A stretch of DNA of 38,078 nucleotides from CAYLLN01 sp036496265 (GCA_036496265.1 DASXLL010000185.1:1-38078), one strand, 5' to 3'; counted from the first letter of the stretch, positions 22,682 through 31,049 are shown. The notes: a model not told the origin generated them from the letters alone. Numbers and translations: made by a program.

Positions 22682-24022
22682 ATGAACGGCTCGGAAATCG
22701 AGCAGTCATCTATCGCGGTTGGCTCCGCTGTCACCGAATCCGAAGAGCCTCCGGGTAGCAACTACCTATCTAATCCCTCTTACGACAATTTGCCTCTCTT
22801 TAGGCCGCGGGATGCGGAGCAGCCGGCGGTTGCGGAAGCGCCCGGTGTGGATGCCGGTGTGAACCGCCGCGCCCATGCGGTCCTCTCGCGACGCAATCGG
22901 CCGAACCTGCGGACGCGGGCGTTTCGGCGGGCGTTTTACGCGGAAATCAAAGACGCCGATTGGAACGATTGGCGGTGGCAATCGCGGCATCGCGTTCGGA
23001 AGCTCGAGCAGATTGAGCGGATGCTTGTTTTGTCGGACGATGAGCGCGAGGCGCTGATCAAAGGCGAGTCGATGCTACCGGTTGGCATCACGCCTTATTA
23101 CATGAGCCTGCTGGATCGGGATGATTCGCAGCAGCCGCTGCGGCGAACGGTGGTTCCGGTCACTGGCGAATTCATTCGCACGCCGGGCGAGGCCGACGAT
23201 CCACTGGGTGAGGACGGGCACAGTCCGACGCCCGGCCTCGTGCATCGCTATCCGGACCGTGTCCTTTTGCTCGCGCTTGATTTTTGTTCGACTTACTGTC
23301 GCTACTGCACGCGGTCGCGAGTGGTCGGCCACGGCGAGATCATGCCGAGCGAAGGGCGACTCGAAAAAGCGTTTGAATACATTCGCAGCAAGCCGGAAAT
23401 CCGAGATGTTCTTATCAGTGGCGGCGATCCACTGGCATTGAGCGAGGAAAAGCTGGATTGGATTCTGGCGAACCTGCGAGCAATTCCGCATTTGGAGTTC
23501 ATTCGCATCGGCACCAAGATGCCGGCGGTGCTTCCGCAGCGAGTGACGCCGCAGCTCATTCGCGTGCTGAAGAAATATCATCCGTTGTGGATGAGCGTTC
23601 ACTTTTTGCATCCCGATGAATGCACGCCGGAAGCAAACATGGCTTGCTCGCGGCTGGCGGACGCGGGCATTCCATTGGGGTCGCAGACGGTGCTCTTGAA
23701 AGGCGTGAACGACAGCGTCCCGGTGATGAAAGACTTGTGTCACCGGCTGCTGATGATGCGCGTGCGGCCCTATTATATCTATCAGTGCGATCCGATTAGC
23801 GGCTCGGCTCATTTTCGGACCAGCGTGAGCAAAGGCATGGAAATTATCGAAGGCTTGCGCGGCCATACGACCGGCTATGCAGTCCCAACGTATGTCATCG
23901 ATGCTCCGGGCGGAGGCGGGAAGATTCCGCTGCAGCCGAACTACATCGTCGGCCGCGATGGCGATGATCTGCTGTTGAAGAACTATGAGGGGCAGGTTTA
24001 TCGGTATCCAGACCCTGTCTAG
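22682..24022 (+). CDS. kamA: KamA-family radical SAM L-lysine 2,3-aminomutase
   Basis: Radical SAM, PLP-dependent enzyme moving the alpha-amino group of lysine to the beta position. The iron-sulfur cluster motif CSTYCRYC places cysteines at 202, 206 and 209, and LISGGDPLALS (SAM contact) follows. PLP lysine is about 414 in APGGGGKIPLQPN. At 446 residues it is the longer KamA type, not the short EF-P-modifying EpmB type of about 340, but free lysine versus protein lysine cannot be settled from sequence. No EpmA-like synthetase or EF-P gene is in the window. ATG 22682 is the first plausible in-frame ATG; upstream in-frame sequence is not protein-like. The kinase-family gene starts 11 bp after the stop. 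Confidence 0.92.
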   Translation: MNGSEIEQSSIAVGSAVTESEEPPGSNYLSNPSYDNLPLFRPRDAEQPAVAEAPGVDAGVNRRAHAVLSRRNRPNLRTRAFRRAFYAEIKDADWNDWRWQSRHRVRKLEQIERMLVLSDDEREALIKGESMLPVGITPYYMSLLDRDDSQQPLRRTVVPVTGEFIRTPGEADDPLGEDGHSPTPGLVHRYPDRVLLLALDFCSTYCRYCTRSRVVGHGEIMPSEGRLEKAFEYIRSKPEIRDVLISGGDPLALSEEKLDWILANLRAIPHLEFIRIGTKMPAVLPQRVTPQLIRVLKKYHPLWMSVHFLHPDECTPEANMACSRLADAGIPLGSQTVLLKGVNDSVPVMKDLCHRLLMMRVRPYYIYQCDPISGSAHFRTSVSKGMEIIEGLRGHTTGYAVPTYVIDAPGGGGKIPLQPNYIVGRDGDDLLLKNYEGQVYRYPDPV

Positions 24023-24033
24023 CCGTCATTTCG

Positions 24034-24642
24034 ATGCCTGGAATTCGTGTCGTTAAGGTCGGCGGGAGCTTGTTTGATTGGCCCCTGCTGCCGCTGGCGC
24101 TTGATGCGTGGTTGAACGAGCAGCCCTCGGCAACAAACGTGCTGATTGCTGGTGGAGGAAACCTAGTTGAGTCGATTCGGCAAGCCAGTCAGGTGTTTTC
24201 GCTTGACGACGAAACGGCCCATTGGCTGTGCATTGAAGCGATGAGCATCCAGGCGAGGCTGCTAGGCAGCTTGCTAGTGGATGTAAGCCTTGTTGCCAGT
24301 TATGGCGCCTTGCAAACGGCAACCCAGGCCGGTTCCTGTAACCGAATAGTGTTCGACGCGATCAAGTTTCTCCGCGAGCAGGAATTCAGGCTGCCCGGCC
24401 ATGCCCTGCCGCACGATTGGAGCGTCACGAGCGATTCGATCGCGGCCCGATTGGCTGAGGTTTTTGCGGCTGATGAACTGGTATTGCTCAAGTCGGCCGA
24501 TTCGCCCAGTGAAACCACAGCAGTGCTAGTCAATGCTGGATTCGTAGATCGACATTTTCCGTCGTTCGATAGGTGCTGTTTTCGGCGGCGATTCGTCAAT
24601 CTTCGGCAGGTCGCTAAGTGTCCAGCGGAAGTCGAAATCTGA
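24034..24642 (+). CDS. Amino acid kinase superfamily protein
   Basis: A 202-residue protein with the amino acid kinase fold start IRVVKVGGSLF, the nucleotide-binding LIAGGGNLVESIR, and a late DSIAARLAEVFAADELVLLKSAD segment. The pattern is closer to the small MfnE-type kinase (methanofuran pathway) than to aspartokinase or UMP kinase. Planctomycetes are known to use methanofuran/methanopterin-linked C1 enzymes, so MfnE-like activity is possible but unproven. It is 11 bp downstream of kamA, probably in one operon, and ends with a short Cys/Arg-rich tail. About 200 bp without recognisable signals separates it from the next gene. Confidence 0.75.
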   Translation: MPGIRVVKVGGSLFDWPLLPLALDAWLNEQPSATNVLIAGGGNLVESIRQASQVFSLDDETAHWLCIEAMSIQARLLGSLLVDVSLVASYGALQTATQAGSCNRIVFDAIKFLREQEFRLPGHALPHDWSVTSDSIAARLAEVFAADELVLLKSADSPSETTAVLVNAGFVDRHFPSFDRCCFRRRFVNLRQVAKCPAEVEI

Positions 24643-24840
24643 CTCACTAACTCGCAGGTGCAATCGTTAGCCCTTGCCACTCGTTCGGGCGGCAGGATAA
24701 GGTAAAGTCTGGGGCGACGTTTACGGAACATCCAGTTTGCTCGGCCGCCGCTTCCATAGGAGCGAAACCGGCTGTATTTCACGCGACTGGCGGCGCGGGT
24801 CTCGCTGCTGCCAATAGCCGCCCTGTTCATTGAAGATCGC

Positions 24841-26910
24841 ATGCTGGCTTACCTGGTTATCCGCGAAGGAACAAAATGGTCGGACGTGTATCGTCTGGTG
24901 CCGGGACGAACCGTTACGATCGGCCGCGCGGGGACAAACCAGATTGTCATCAAGGATGAACGGTCCAGCCGGCAGCACGCGGAAATTTTCGTGACCCGCG
25001 GCAATTGGACGCTGCGGGACTTGGACAGCCGCAACGGGAGCTACGTTGGCGAGCGGCAAATTCGCGGCGACTATACGCTGCAGGCGGGCGATGTGATCCG
25101 CATCGCCGGCTGCTATTTGGCGTTTGTCCAGGATCTGACACAGGCGTTTCCCGATCCGACCAGCGGCGCGCCTGGGCTCGCGCAGCTTCCGGTTGGCGAT
25201 GAAACCGTCATCGGCCAGTTTGTGGCTGACACCGGTGAAATCGAAGCTGATTCGGACCTGATGGATGAAACGCACGACCTGACGACGATTACGCATCGCC
25301 GCAATCAAACACGGTATTTGGTACCGGGTGGGCAAAATGAAGTGGCCGTCCCGCGCCTGGGGCAAGCAGCTGCAAAACTCTGTCGCTTGGCATTTGAGTT
25401 GGCGAGCGAACCGGATATTCAGTCGGTGGCGCATCTGGCTTTGAACGGGTTGTTCGAGAGCACGCACATCGATGCGGGGGCGTTGCTGCTTTTGCCGCGA
25501 GACGCAAACGGCGCGGATGTGACGCCGGCGGATTTGCAAGTCGTCGCGTCGCGGACCGACGTTGAGCCGAGCTATCACCGGCCGTCGGCTTTTTTGGCAG
25601 CGACGACGCTTCGCGATGGCGAAGCTGTGTTGGCTCGCAATATCGAGGGGGATAGCCAACTCGCGACGAAGGACAGCAAGGGGGAGTTTCACGCGACGGG
25701 GGCGATGTGCGCTCCGATCCGACAGGACCGGAAGGTTATTGGGCTGATTCATTTGTATTCGACGAATCCAGAGCGGTTGCCGGACCCCGAAGACTTGGAA
25801 TTTACGTTGGCAGTGGCCGACAACGTGGCGCTGGCCGTTCGGAACTTGGCGAAGCAGCAAGAGTTGGCGGAGAATCTCCATCAGACGCGGAGCGAAATCC
25901 TCGAACTGCGAAAGCAACTCGGTGCGGAAAGTGAATTGGTGGGTTCGAGTCCAGTTTTGGCACATGTGCAGCAGCAGATTGCTCGAGCGGCGCCGAGCCG
26001 GGCGACGGTTTTGATTCGTGGCGAGAGCGGCGTGGGCAAGGAATTGGTTGCGCGGGCGATGCACTTTGCCAGTCCGCGGAAAAAGGGGCCGTTCGTGTGC
26101 TTAAACTGCGCGGCGTTGACGGAGACGTTGCTGGAAAGCGAATTGTTCGGTCACGAGCGTGGAGCATTCACGGGGGCGACGGAACGGAAGATCGGCAAGT
26201 TCGAGCAGGCGCATCAAGGGACACTGATGCTCGACGAAATCGGCGAAATGTCGCCCTCGATTCAGGCCAAATTTCTTCGCGTGCTGGAAGGCCATCCATT
26301 TGAACGGGTGGGTGGCAGTCAGCCGATTAAAGTCGATGTCCGGGTTATCGCCGCTACAAATCGCGACTTGGAAAAAGCCGTGGCTGAGAATTCGTTTCGC
26401 CGCGATTTATATTTTCGCTTGCGAGTTGTCGAGATCTTTGTGCCGCCACTGCGGAAGCGGCCGGAAGATATAACCGAGTTGGCTAATTATTTCCTCGATA
26501 AATATATCGCTGAGACGGGCCGAAAAATTCGCGGGTTCACGCCGGAAGCCTCGCAGTGCCTGATTAAATATCGGTGGCCAGGGAATGTGCGCGAGCTGAA
26601 AAACGTGATTGAACGTGCGGTGGTGCTGGCTCGCGGTGATTTTCTGGACACGGATGATTTGAATTTGTCGAATCTCACGGCTGGCGAATCGGAGGTGGTT
26701 CCGTCGAGTAAATCCACGTTCGAGCCGATGTCGCTGGATGAAATCGAGCGGCGGCATATTCATGCGACGCTCAGGGCAACAGGCTGGAACAAAAGCCGGA
26801 CGGCGGCGATTTTGGGAGTGGAACGATCGACGCTAGACCGCAAAATTCGGCGATATGATCTCAAGCCGCCGAATGTGCGGGCGGATGAATGGCAGGCGGA
26901 GACGGAATAA
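24841..26910 (+). CDS. FHA-GAF sigma-54-dependent transcriptional activator
   Basis: A 689-residue bacterial enhancer-binding protein. N-terminal FHA domain (about 20-95: TIGRAGTNQIVIKDERSSRQH and LRDLDSRNGSYV, quoted in parts) senses phosphothreonine. A GAF-like domain follows (about 180-335). The AAA+ domain has Walker A GESGVGKE (394-401), the sigma-54-contacting GAFTGA loop (441-446) and Walker B LMLDEIGE (about 461-468). A Fis-type helix-turn-helix ends the protein (TGWNKSRTAAILGVERSTLDRKI). No response-regulator receiver is present, so control is likely by Ser/Thr kinase phosphorylation of a partner or by a GAF ligand. The intact GAFTGA implies real sigma-54 activation. Its start codon directly follows GAAGATCGC with no strong ribosome site. 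Confidence 0.95.
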   Translation: MLAYLVIREGTKWSDVYRLVPGRTVTIGRAGTNQIVIKDERSSRQHAEIFVTRGNWTLRDLDSRNGSYVGERQIRGDYTLQAGDVIRIAGCYLAFVQDLTQAFPDPTSGAPGLAQLPVGDETVIGQFVADTGEIEADSDLMDETHDLTTITHRRNQTRYLVPGGQNEVAVPRLGQAAAKLCRLAFELASEPDIQSVAHLALNGLFESTHIDAGALLLLPRDANGADVTPADLQVVASRTDVEPSYHRPSAFLAATTLRDGEAVLARNIEGDSQLATKDSKGEFHATGAMCAPIRQDRKVIGLIHLYSTNPERLPDPEDLEFTLAVADNVALAVRNLAKQQELAENLHQTRSEILELRKQLGAESELVGSSPVLAHVQQQIARAAPSRATVLIRGESGVGKELVARAMHFASPRKKGPFVCLNCAALTETLLESELFGHERGAFTGATERKIGKFEQAHQGTLMLDEIGEMSPSIQAKFLRVLEGHPFERVGGSQPIKVDVRVIAATNRDLEKAVAENSFRRDLYFRLRVVEIFVPPLRKRPEDITELANYFLDKYIAETGRKIRGFTPEASQCLIKYRWPGNVRELKNVIERAVVLARGDFLDTDDLNLSNLTAGESEVVPSSKSTFEPMSLDEIERRHIHATLRATGWNKSRTAAILGVERSTLDRKIRRYDLKPPNVRADEWQAETE

Positions 26911-26969
26911 ACGACCCTTTTCGCGTAACAGTGAATTGCTCCAACTGAATGGCGGCATAAAATCGCGTC

Positions 26970-27209
26970 ATGACCATTGAGCAACTTCGAAATACGCATC
27001 AAGCATCGCCTTTTCGTCCGTTCACGGTCCATGTCGCCGATGGTCGGTCATTTTTAATCCCGCATCGCGATTACCTGTCGCAGTCCCCTTCGGGCCGGAC
27101 AATTATCGTTTACGGTAACGATGACAACTTTGACATTCTAGATTTGCTGCTGGTTAGCGGCTTAGAAGTTCATTCGACTCCTCGACAGGCTGGCGATGCG
27201 GCGGCATGA
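26970..27209 (+). CDS. Small conserved protein of unknown function
   Basis: A 79-residue protein starting MTIEQLRNTHQASPFRPFTV, with an apparent beta-rich core: HVADGRSFLIPHRDYL, SPSGRTIIVYG and DILDLLLVSGLEV. I remember closely similar short proteins in planctomycete genomes, annotated only as hypothetical. The fold may be a small beta barrel, but no catalytic residues stand out. It lies 59 bp after the sigma-54 activator on the same strand and converges with the MoaD-like gene, 21 bp away. No strong ribosome site is seen before ATG 26970. Confidence 0.65.
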   Translation: MTIEQLRNTHQASPFRPFTVHVADGRSFLIPHRDYLSQSPSGRTIIVYGNDDNFDILDLLLVSGLEVHSTPRQAGDAAA

Positions 27210-27230
27210 GCGCGGCTTGGCGTCTCAAAT

Positions 27231-27527
27231 CTAGCCGCCGGCGATGGCGCTGATGACTAAGTAGGGTTCTTTGCCGGTCGCTACAGCTTCTGGAACCGGC
27301 GCGTCGATCTCTTCGAGCGATAAGTCTTGTTGGCAGGCGTAGTAACGCAGGAAAGCGCGGCGCTTTAGCGTCACTTGATCGCGAATCGTGCCGCAGAGCA
27401 TTGGATAATGCTTTTCGACGGCGTCGAGAATCGATTTTTGGGTAACGGGCTTTTCGACGTCGAGATTCAATTCCCCGTTCACCTGCGACAAGATGCGCAG
27501 GTGATAGGGAAGCACGACTCGAATCAT
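27231..27527 (-). CDS. MoaD/ThiS-like sulfur-carrier protein
   Basis: A 98-residue ubiquitin-like protein: MIRVVLPYHLRIL first strand, SILDAVEKHYPML helix, and the C-terminal VISAIAGG. The terminal Gly-Gly is where E1-like enzymes adenylate and thiocarboxylate such carriers for molybdopterin, thiamin or other sulfur transfer. There is no moaE, thiG or E1-like gene beside it, so its pathway is unknown. ATG 27527 is preferred because the fold starts there; ATG 27554 would add nine residues and sits exactly at the edge of the hexamer array. It lies downstream of the four-helix-bundle gene on the same strand. Confidence 0.8.
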   Translation of the reverse strand: MIRVVLPYHLRILSQVNGELNLDVEKPVTQKSILDAVEKHYPMLCGTIRDQVTLKRRAFLRYYACQQDLSLEEIDAPVPEAVATGKEPYLVISAIAGG

Positions 27528-27554
27528 TGCTGTGTCTTGATCACCGGCGGACAT

Positions 27555-27620
27555 GAGAAAGATTAAGAGCAGGAGTAAGATTAGGAATGGGATTAGGATT
27601 ACGAGTAAGAGCAAGAGAAG
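27555..27620 (+). repeat. Left hexamer array flanking the four-helix-bundle gene
   Basis: Eleven degenerate 6-nt units of the type GATTAR/GAGNAR (for example GATTAA, GAGCAG, GAGTAA, GATTAG), exactly 66 nt, 13 nt past the stop of the 27633 gene. The complement of the same unit forms the right array at 28080-28145. Confidence 0.8.
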
Positions 27621-27632
27621 GATTCTCGTTGC

Positions 27633-28040
27633 TCAGGCCGATTCGCTCACGATCGAAGATTTTTCATATTCGCGCGACGAATTACGTTTAATTAGTCCCA
27701 TTAACATGCGGACTATTTTCTGAAGTTGCTCCTTTCCTGGTCGAATCTCATCTGGCGTCAGCTTTGATTTCGCAACTAATACATCGAGACCCGCGGCACA
27801 TTCCAATGCTGAACCATGAGCAATGTCGAAAAAACGGCAGCGATCTTTTGGAGAATACTTGCCGTTGCCTTCCGCGATGTTCAGCGATATGGATGTCGAA
27901 GCACGATCCAACTGATCTTTCACGTCGCCAACGCGAACAGTGGCTTCTAATAGAGAAGACAACCACGCGATGAAAGCGATCGCTTCTCGATAAACTTCCA
28001 GTTTTTCGTGGTCGAACCAAGTCTCTTGGGGCGCTTGCAT
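27633..28040 (-). CDS. Four-helix-bundle protein (S23/IVP/Avd-like)
   Basis: A 135-residue all-helical protein of the four-helix-bundle family first named from ORFs in 23S rRNA intervening sequences and related to the Avd accessory protein of diversity-generating retroelements. Signatures are KLEVYREAIAFIAW (first helix), DQLDRASTSISLNIAEGNGK (second helix with the IAEG turn), DRCRFFDIAHGSALECAAGLDVLVAK (third, split) and EQLQKIVRMLMGLIK (fourth). Function of free-standing members is unknown; RNA or nucleic-acid binding by a basic ring is proposed for relatives. The gene is framed on both sides by inverted 66-nt hexamer arrays, and GGGGAA precedes ATG 28040. No reverse transcriptase or variable repeat is nearby. 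Confidence 0.9.
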   Translation of the reverse strand: MQAPQETWFDHEKLEVYREAIAFIAWLSSLLEATVRVGDVKDQLDRASTSISLNIAEGNGKYSPKDRCRFFDIAHGSALECAAGLDVLVAKSKLTPDEIRPGKEQLQKIVRMLMGLIKRNSSREYEKSSIVSESA

Positions 28041-28079
28041 GATGTTTCCCCGACCGATGTTGACCGCGGCGCAGCGGTC

Positions 28080-28145
28080 CTGCTCTTAATCTTTATCTTG
28101 CTCTTAATCCAAGTCCTAATCTTAATCTTCCTCTTAATCCTGCTC
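28080..28145 (-). repeat. Right hexamer array flanking the four-helix-bundle gene
   Basis: Eleven 6-nt units (CTGCTC, TTAATC, TTTATC, TTGCTC, TTAATC and so on), exactly 66 nt, in inverse orientation to the left array. On the minus strand it reads as GATTAA/GAGCAG units 40 nt upstream of the four-helix-bundle start. Confidence 0.8.
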
Positions 28146-28160
28146 CGCGGCGTGTGCTAG

Positions 28161-29351
28161 TTAGTGCAATGTTTGAACTTCGACGGAGAGGACGCTGGGG
28201 AGGTCGTGTACGATTGTGTGCCAGGTGTTGCCGCCGTCGGGGGAGCAGTAGACCTGGCCGCCGGTGGTGCCGAAGTAGATGCCGCAGTCATCCACGGAAT
28301 CGACGGCCATGGCGTCGCGGAGGACGTTGACGTAGCAGTTTTCTGAGGGCAGGCCCTTGCCGAGCGCTTCCCATTCGTTGCCGCCGGTTTTGCTGCGCCA
28401 GACTTGGAGCTTGCCTCCTGGCGGGACGCGCATGTAGGGGTCCATCGGGACGACGTAGATCGTTTCGGGCTCGTGGACGTTGACGTCGATGGGAAAGCCG
28501 AAGTCGGTGGGCAGGTTGCCGTTGACTTGCTTCCAGTCCTGGCCGGCGTTGTCGGTGCGATAAACGCCGCCGCCTTGGTGCAACTGCATGAAGAGAGTGT
28601 TCGGCTTGGTCGGATGAAAGGCGAGACGATGGACACAGAAGCCGACCTCGGGATTGGGCTCGGGTAGGTACGGATTCGTCAGGCCTTTGTTGATGGCGGT
28701 CCACGTCTTGCCGCCGTCGTCGGTACGGAAGTTACCGGCGGCTGAAATCGCGACGAAGATGCGGTTGGGATTGGATTTGTCCAGGACGATCGTGTGCAGG
28801 CCCATGCCGCCGGCGCCGGGAGACCATTTGGGTCCGGTGCCGTGGCCGCGGAGGCCGGCCATTTCGTGCCAGGACTTGCCACCATCAGTCGAGCGGAAGA
28901 GAGCCGCGTCTTCGACGCCGGCAAAGACCGTGTTTGGATCGTGGAGCGAGGGCTCGACGTGCCAGACGCGCTTGAATTCCCAGGGATGCTGCGTGCCATC
29001 GTACCACTGATGCGTGGTGATCGGTTTGCCGGATTCTGCTGAGGTGTCGTAGACGAATTTGTTACTTTCGCCTTTGGGCATGCCGCCGGGGCCGGTAGTC
29101 GGTTCGCCGGGCGGTGTGCCGGGTTGGGTCCAAGTCTTGCCGCCGTCATCGGAGCGCTGGATGACCTGGCCGAACCAGCCGCTGGTTTGGGAGGCGTAGA
29201 TGCGGTTGGGGTCCGCAGTCGAGCCTTTCATGTGGTAAATCTCCCAGCCGGAGAAGAGCGGCTCGCTGACCTTCCACTTTTGGCGTTTGCCGTCGCTGGT
29301 GAGTAGGAATGCGCCTTTTTTGGTGCCGACGAGGACGCGGACGGAGGTCAT
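28161..29351 (-). CDS. BNR/Asp-box repeat beta-propeller protein
   Basis: A 396-residue protein with at least five Asp-box (SxDxGxTW) repeats: RSDDGGKTW, RSTDGGKSW, RTDDGGKTW, RTDNAGQDW and SPDGGNTW. These mark a sialidase-like or VPS10-like beta-propeller. No catalytic sialidase residues are obvious, and similar proteins are annotated as exo-alpha-sialidase or glycosyl hydrolase without proof. There is no signal peptide; MTSVRVLVGTKKGAFLL is the first blade strand, so it may be cytosolic. ATG 29351 follows AGAGGA at the right distance; the in-frame ATG at 29384 is less likely. Element B lies about 100 bp upstream. Confidence 0.88.
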   Translation of the reverse strand: MTSVRVLVGTKKGAFLLTSDGKRQKWKVSEPLFSGWEIYHMKGSTADPNRIYASQTSGWFGQVIQRSDDGGKTWTQPGTPPGEPTTGPGGMPKGESNKFVYDTSAESGKPITTHQWYDGTQHPWEFKRVWHVEPSLHDPNTVFAGVEDAALFRSTDGGKSWHEMAGLRGHGTGPKWSPGAGGMGLHTIVLDKSNPNRIFVAISAAGNFRTDDGGKTWTAINKGLTNPYLPEPNPEVGFCVHRLAFHPTKPNTLFMQLHQGGGVYRTDNAGQDWKQVNGNLPTDFGFPIDVNVHEPETIYVVPMDPYMRVPPGGKLQVWRSKTGGNEWEALGKGLPSENCYVNVLRDAMAVDSVDDCGIYFGTTGGQVYCSPDGGNTWHTIVHDLPSVLSVEVQTLH

Positions 29352-29457
29352 GGTTGTTCCTCTGTTTTTAAAGTGGCTATTCAACCGGATTTACGCTGGC
29401 ATTTTGCCGAAGCAGTGGCTGTTTTGCCACGGGCTTCAGAGTGTAGTCGAACGAGGG

Positions 29458-29584
29458 ACTAATATTTCGACAAAATTCTTTTGAGTTGCAAGGATTAGTA
29501 TTATTCGGAAAGTATTGGCAACAAACGAATTACGGCGACTAATATTTTTGGGAAGGCGCTAATATTGAATCTGGTATTAGCGCC
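29458..29584 (+). repeat. Structured dispersed element B (paired with element A at 11414)
   Basis: CTAATAT boxes at 29459, 29539 and 29559 and ATTAGT at 29494. GGCGCTAATA (29555-29564), a 10-nt loop, and TATTAGCGCC (29575-29584) form a perfect 10-bp hairpin. Relative to element A the C-G pair in the stem has become T-A on both sides. It lies between two minus-strand genes. Confidence 0.65.
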
Positions 29585-29678
29585 TGGAGGTTCGATGTGA
29601 GTTGATTGAGATGTGGTGGGCAGCGGCCAACCCTCCAAGCTCCGGTGGGCTGAGCCCGCGCTACGAGAATGTCGCAAT

Positions 29679-29839
29679 AGAACAAAAGAACAGTAGTGCG
29701 TCATTAGAGTTGTTTGCCGATTTTTGGAAGTTCGACGTGTTAAGAATTCGCAAGTCGGTTCGCGCCTGATGGTAGCGATTAGCCGCTGGGTCATAAGTTT
29801 TTTTTCGGGGCAACTTGAAATGGACTAGTCTGGTCCATT
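29679..29839 (+). repeat. Dispersed repeat C, first full copy
   Basis: A 161-nt element starting AGAACAAAAGAACAGTAGTG, with an eight-T run near 29808-29815 and ending in the hairpin AATGGAC (29819-29825), 7-nt loop, GTCCATT (29833-29839). It aligns without gaps to 31120-31280 with 39 mismatches (about 76% identity). It lies just past the stop of the gene at 29860. Confidence 0.85.
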
Positions 29840-29859
29840 TTGCGCGCCCCATCCGGGGG

Positions 29860-30996
29860 TCAGAATCCGGAGAGAATGAGTGCCGAGGGTTCGGCGGCGT
29901 GGGCACCGTCCTGGCCGGCGTTGCCGATCGGGAAGTGGTTGAGGGCGGCGGTGATGATCTTGATTCCTTCCTCCGTGTGTCCGCCGCCGATGAGAATTAG
30001 ACCCAATTGGAAGCCTCGCTTCGAATCCTCTTGGAGTGAGTAGTGCGAGGGGGTTCCGCGAGTTGTGTGTTGGGGGCACGGTGGGCCGGAGTTGGGATCG
30101 GTCATCGGCGCGATGCACTGGAGCGCGAATGCTTGAGCTTTTTGCACTGCGGTGGCGAGTTTCTCCTCGCGGTATGCTGGGTTGAACTTCTGCAGATCCA
30201 TCAACTCCTTCGTCGTGAGCATGAAATAACCGAGAACATCCTTGTCCATCGGATCATTGTCTGACAGGCTGTAGTGCCAGAATCCATCTGGTTCCTGTGC
30301 GGGAATGATCTGGCCGTAGATGCACTTGTCCGCCCTTTGCTTTAGCCGGGCCGACATTTCAAGATCAATGTCGCGCAGGTAGGGGCTGACGATTCCGGCA
30401 GCCATGGCGATGGCTGCGGTCTTGTTGATGATCGAGGGCTTGGTCATAGGCAGTTTGGATTCGCCCGTGGCCACGTCGATAGTGGACGCCCACCACCCGT
30501 CTTCATTCCAAGGGTAGCGATCGAGCACGGTGGCAACGTATCGGAGGTCATCGCTCCTGCCACCCTCTTTGTGTAGGATATAGGCGACACTTGCTGTGTA
30601 GGCACCCAACGCCGGGGGGCCGCCACCGGTGATCTTCTCGCCGCCCGGCTTTTCTTTCTCCTTAATTGGCAGCACACCGAATTTTGTCGCCCGCATGTCC
30701 TTCAAGACCTGATCAGCCAGGCTCAGAGCGGCTTGGCGAAACTTCTGCTCACCGGTGATCTCGAACGTGAGATAAAACGCCAAGGCGCCACTCCCGTCGG
30801 CAGTCTTGCCCTTGAGCGAGACGACCGAACCATCATCGCTGAGCAACTTATTCAGGTGCCGGGTGAGCGTCGCCTGCAGTTTCGCTTCGAGCGCCTGCTT
30901 GGAGGGTTGAATTTCCTGTGCAAAGGTGGCGTTTGACACCCCCAGCGAAGCGAATAGCAGGGCGGTGCTACAGAGAAATCGTTTGGGCGCGGTCAT
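29860..30996 (-). CDS. Secreted protein of unknown function, possibly alpha-toroid
   Basis: A 378-residue exported protein with a signal peptide (FLCSTALLFASLGVSNATFA, about 7-26). The mature part is mainly helical with spaced aromatic/glycine segments (DGSGALAFYLTFEITGEQKF, GAYTASVAYILHKEGGR, DGFWHYSLSDNDPMDKDVLG), reminiscent of (alpha/alpha)6 toroid folds such as terpenoid-cyclase-like or glycosidase-like domains. No catalytic motif is certain and I do not recognise a family. It stands between direct copies of repeat C (29679 and 31120) on the minus strand, with an 18-nt palindrome 36 bp upstream of its ATG. Codon use looks ordinary. Confidence 0.72.
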   Translation of the reverse strand: MTAPKRFLCSTALLFASLGVSNATFAQEIQPSKQALEAKLQATLTRHLNKLLSDDGSVVSLKGKTADGSGALAFYLTFEITGEQKFRQAALSLADQVLKDMRATKFGVLPIKEKEKPGGEKITGGGPPALGAYTASVAYILHKEGGRSDDLRYVATVLDRYPWNEDGWWASTIDVATGESKLPMTKPSIINKTAAIAMAAGIVSPYLRDIDLEMSARLKQRADKCIYGQIIPAQEPDGFWHYSLSDNDPMDKDVLGYFMLTTKELMDLQKFNPAYREEKLATAVQKAQAFALQCIAPMTDPNSGPPCPQHTTRGTPSHYSLQEDSKRGFQLGLILIGGGHTEEGIKIITAALNHFPIGNAGQDGAHAAEPSALILSGF

Positions 30997-31031
30997 CGGG
31001 AAATGTGAAGATAAGCACTAAGGGCGGCCAA

Positions 31032-31049
31032 GTTATGCTAAAGCATAAC
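31032..31049. repeat. Palindrome upstream of the secreted protein gene
   Basis: GTTATGCT, two-base centre AA, AGCATAAC: an 8-bp inverted repeat 36 bp upstream of the 30996 start. It could be an operator for that gene or another dispersed palindrome; I cannot tell which. Confidence 0.5.

Noticed and set aside
22468..22758. Possible upstream ORF overlapping the kamA start
   Set aside because: Arg/Trp-rich, no homology recognised and out of frame with kamA; no good ribosome site.
27633..28040. Diversity-generating retroelement accessory (avd) locus
   Set aside because: No reverse transcriptase, template repeat or variable target gene nearby; only the four-helix-bundle fold is shared.
27555..28145. 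CRISPR array
   Set aside because: Units are 6 nt with no spacers of regular length; they are degenerate tandem hexamers, not CRISPR repeats.
29679..29839. Repeat C as a short intact gene
   Set aside because: Every plus frame has stops in at least one copy, and the overall mismatch pattern is not consistently periodic.
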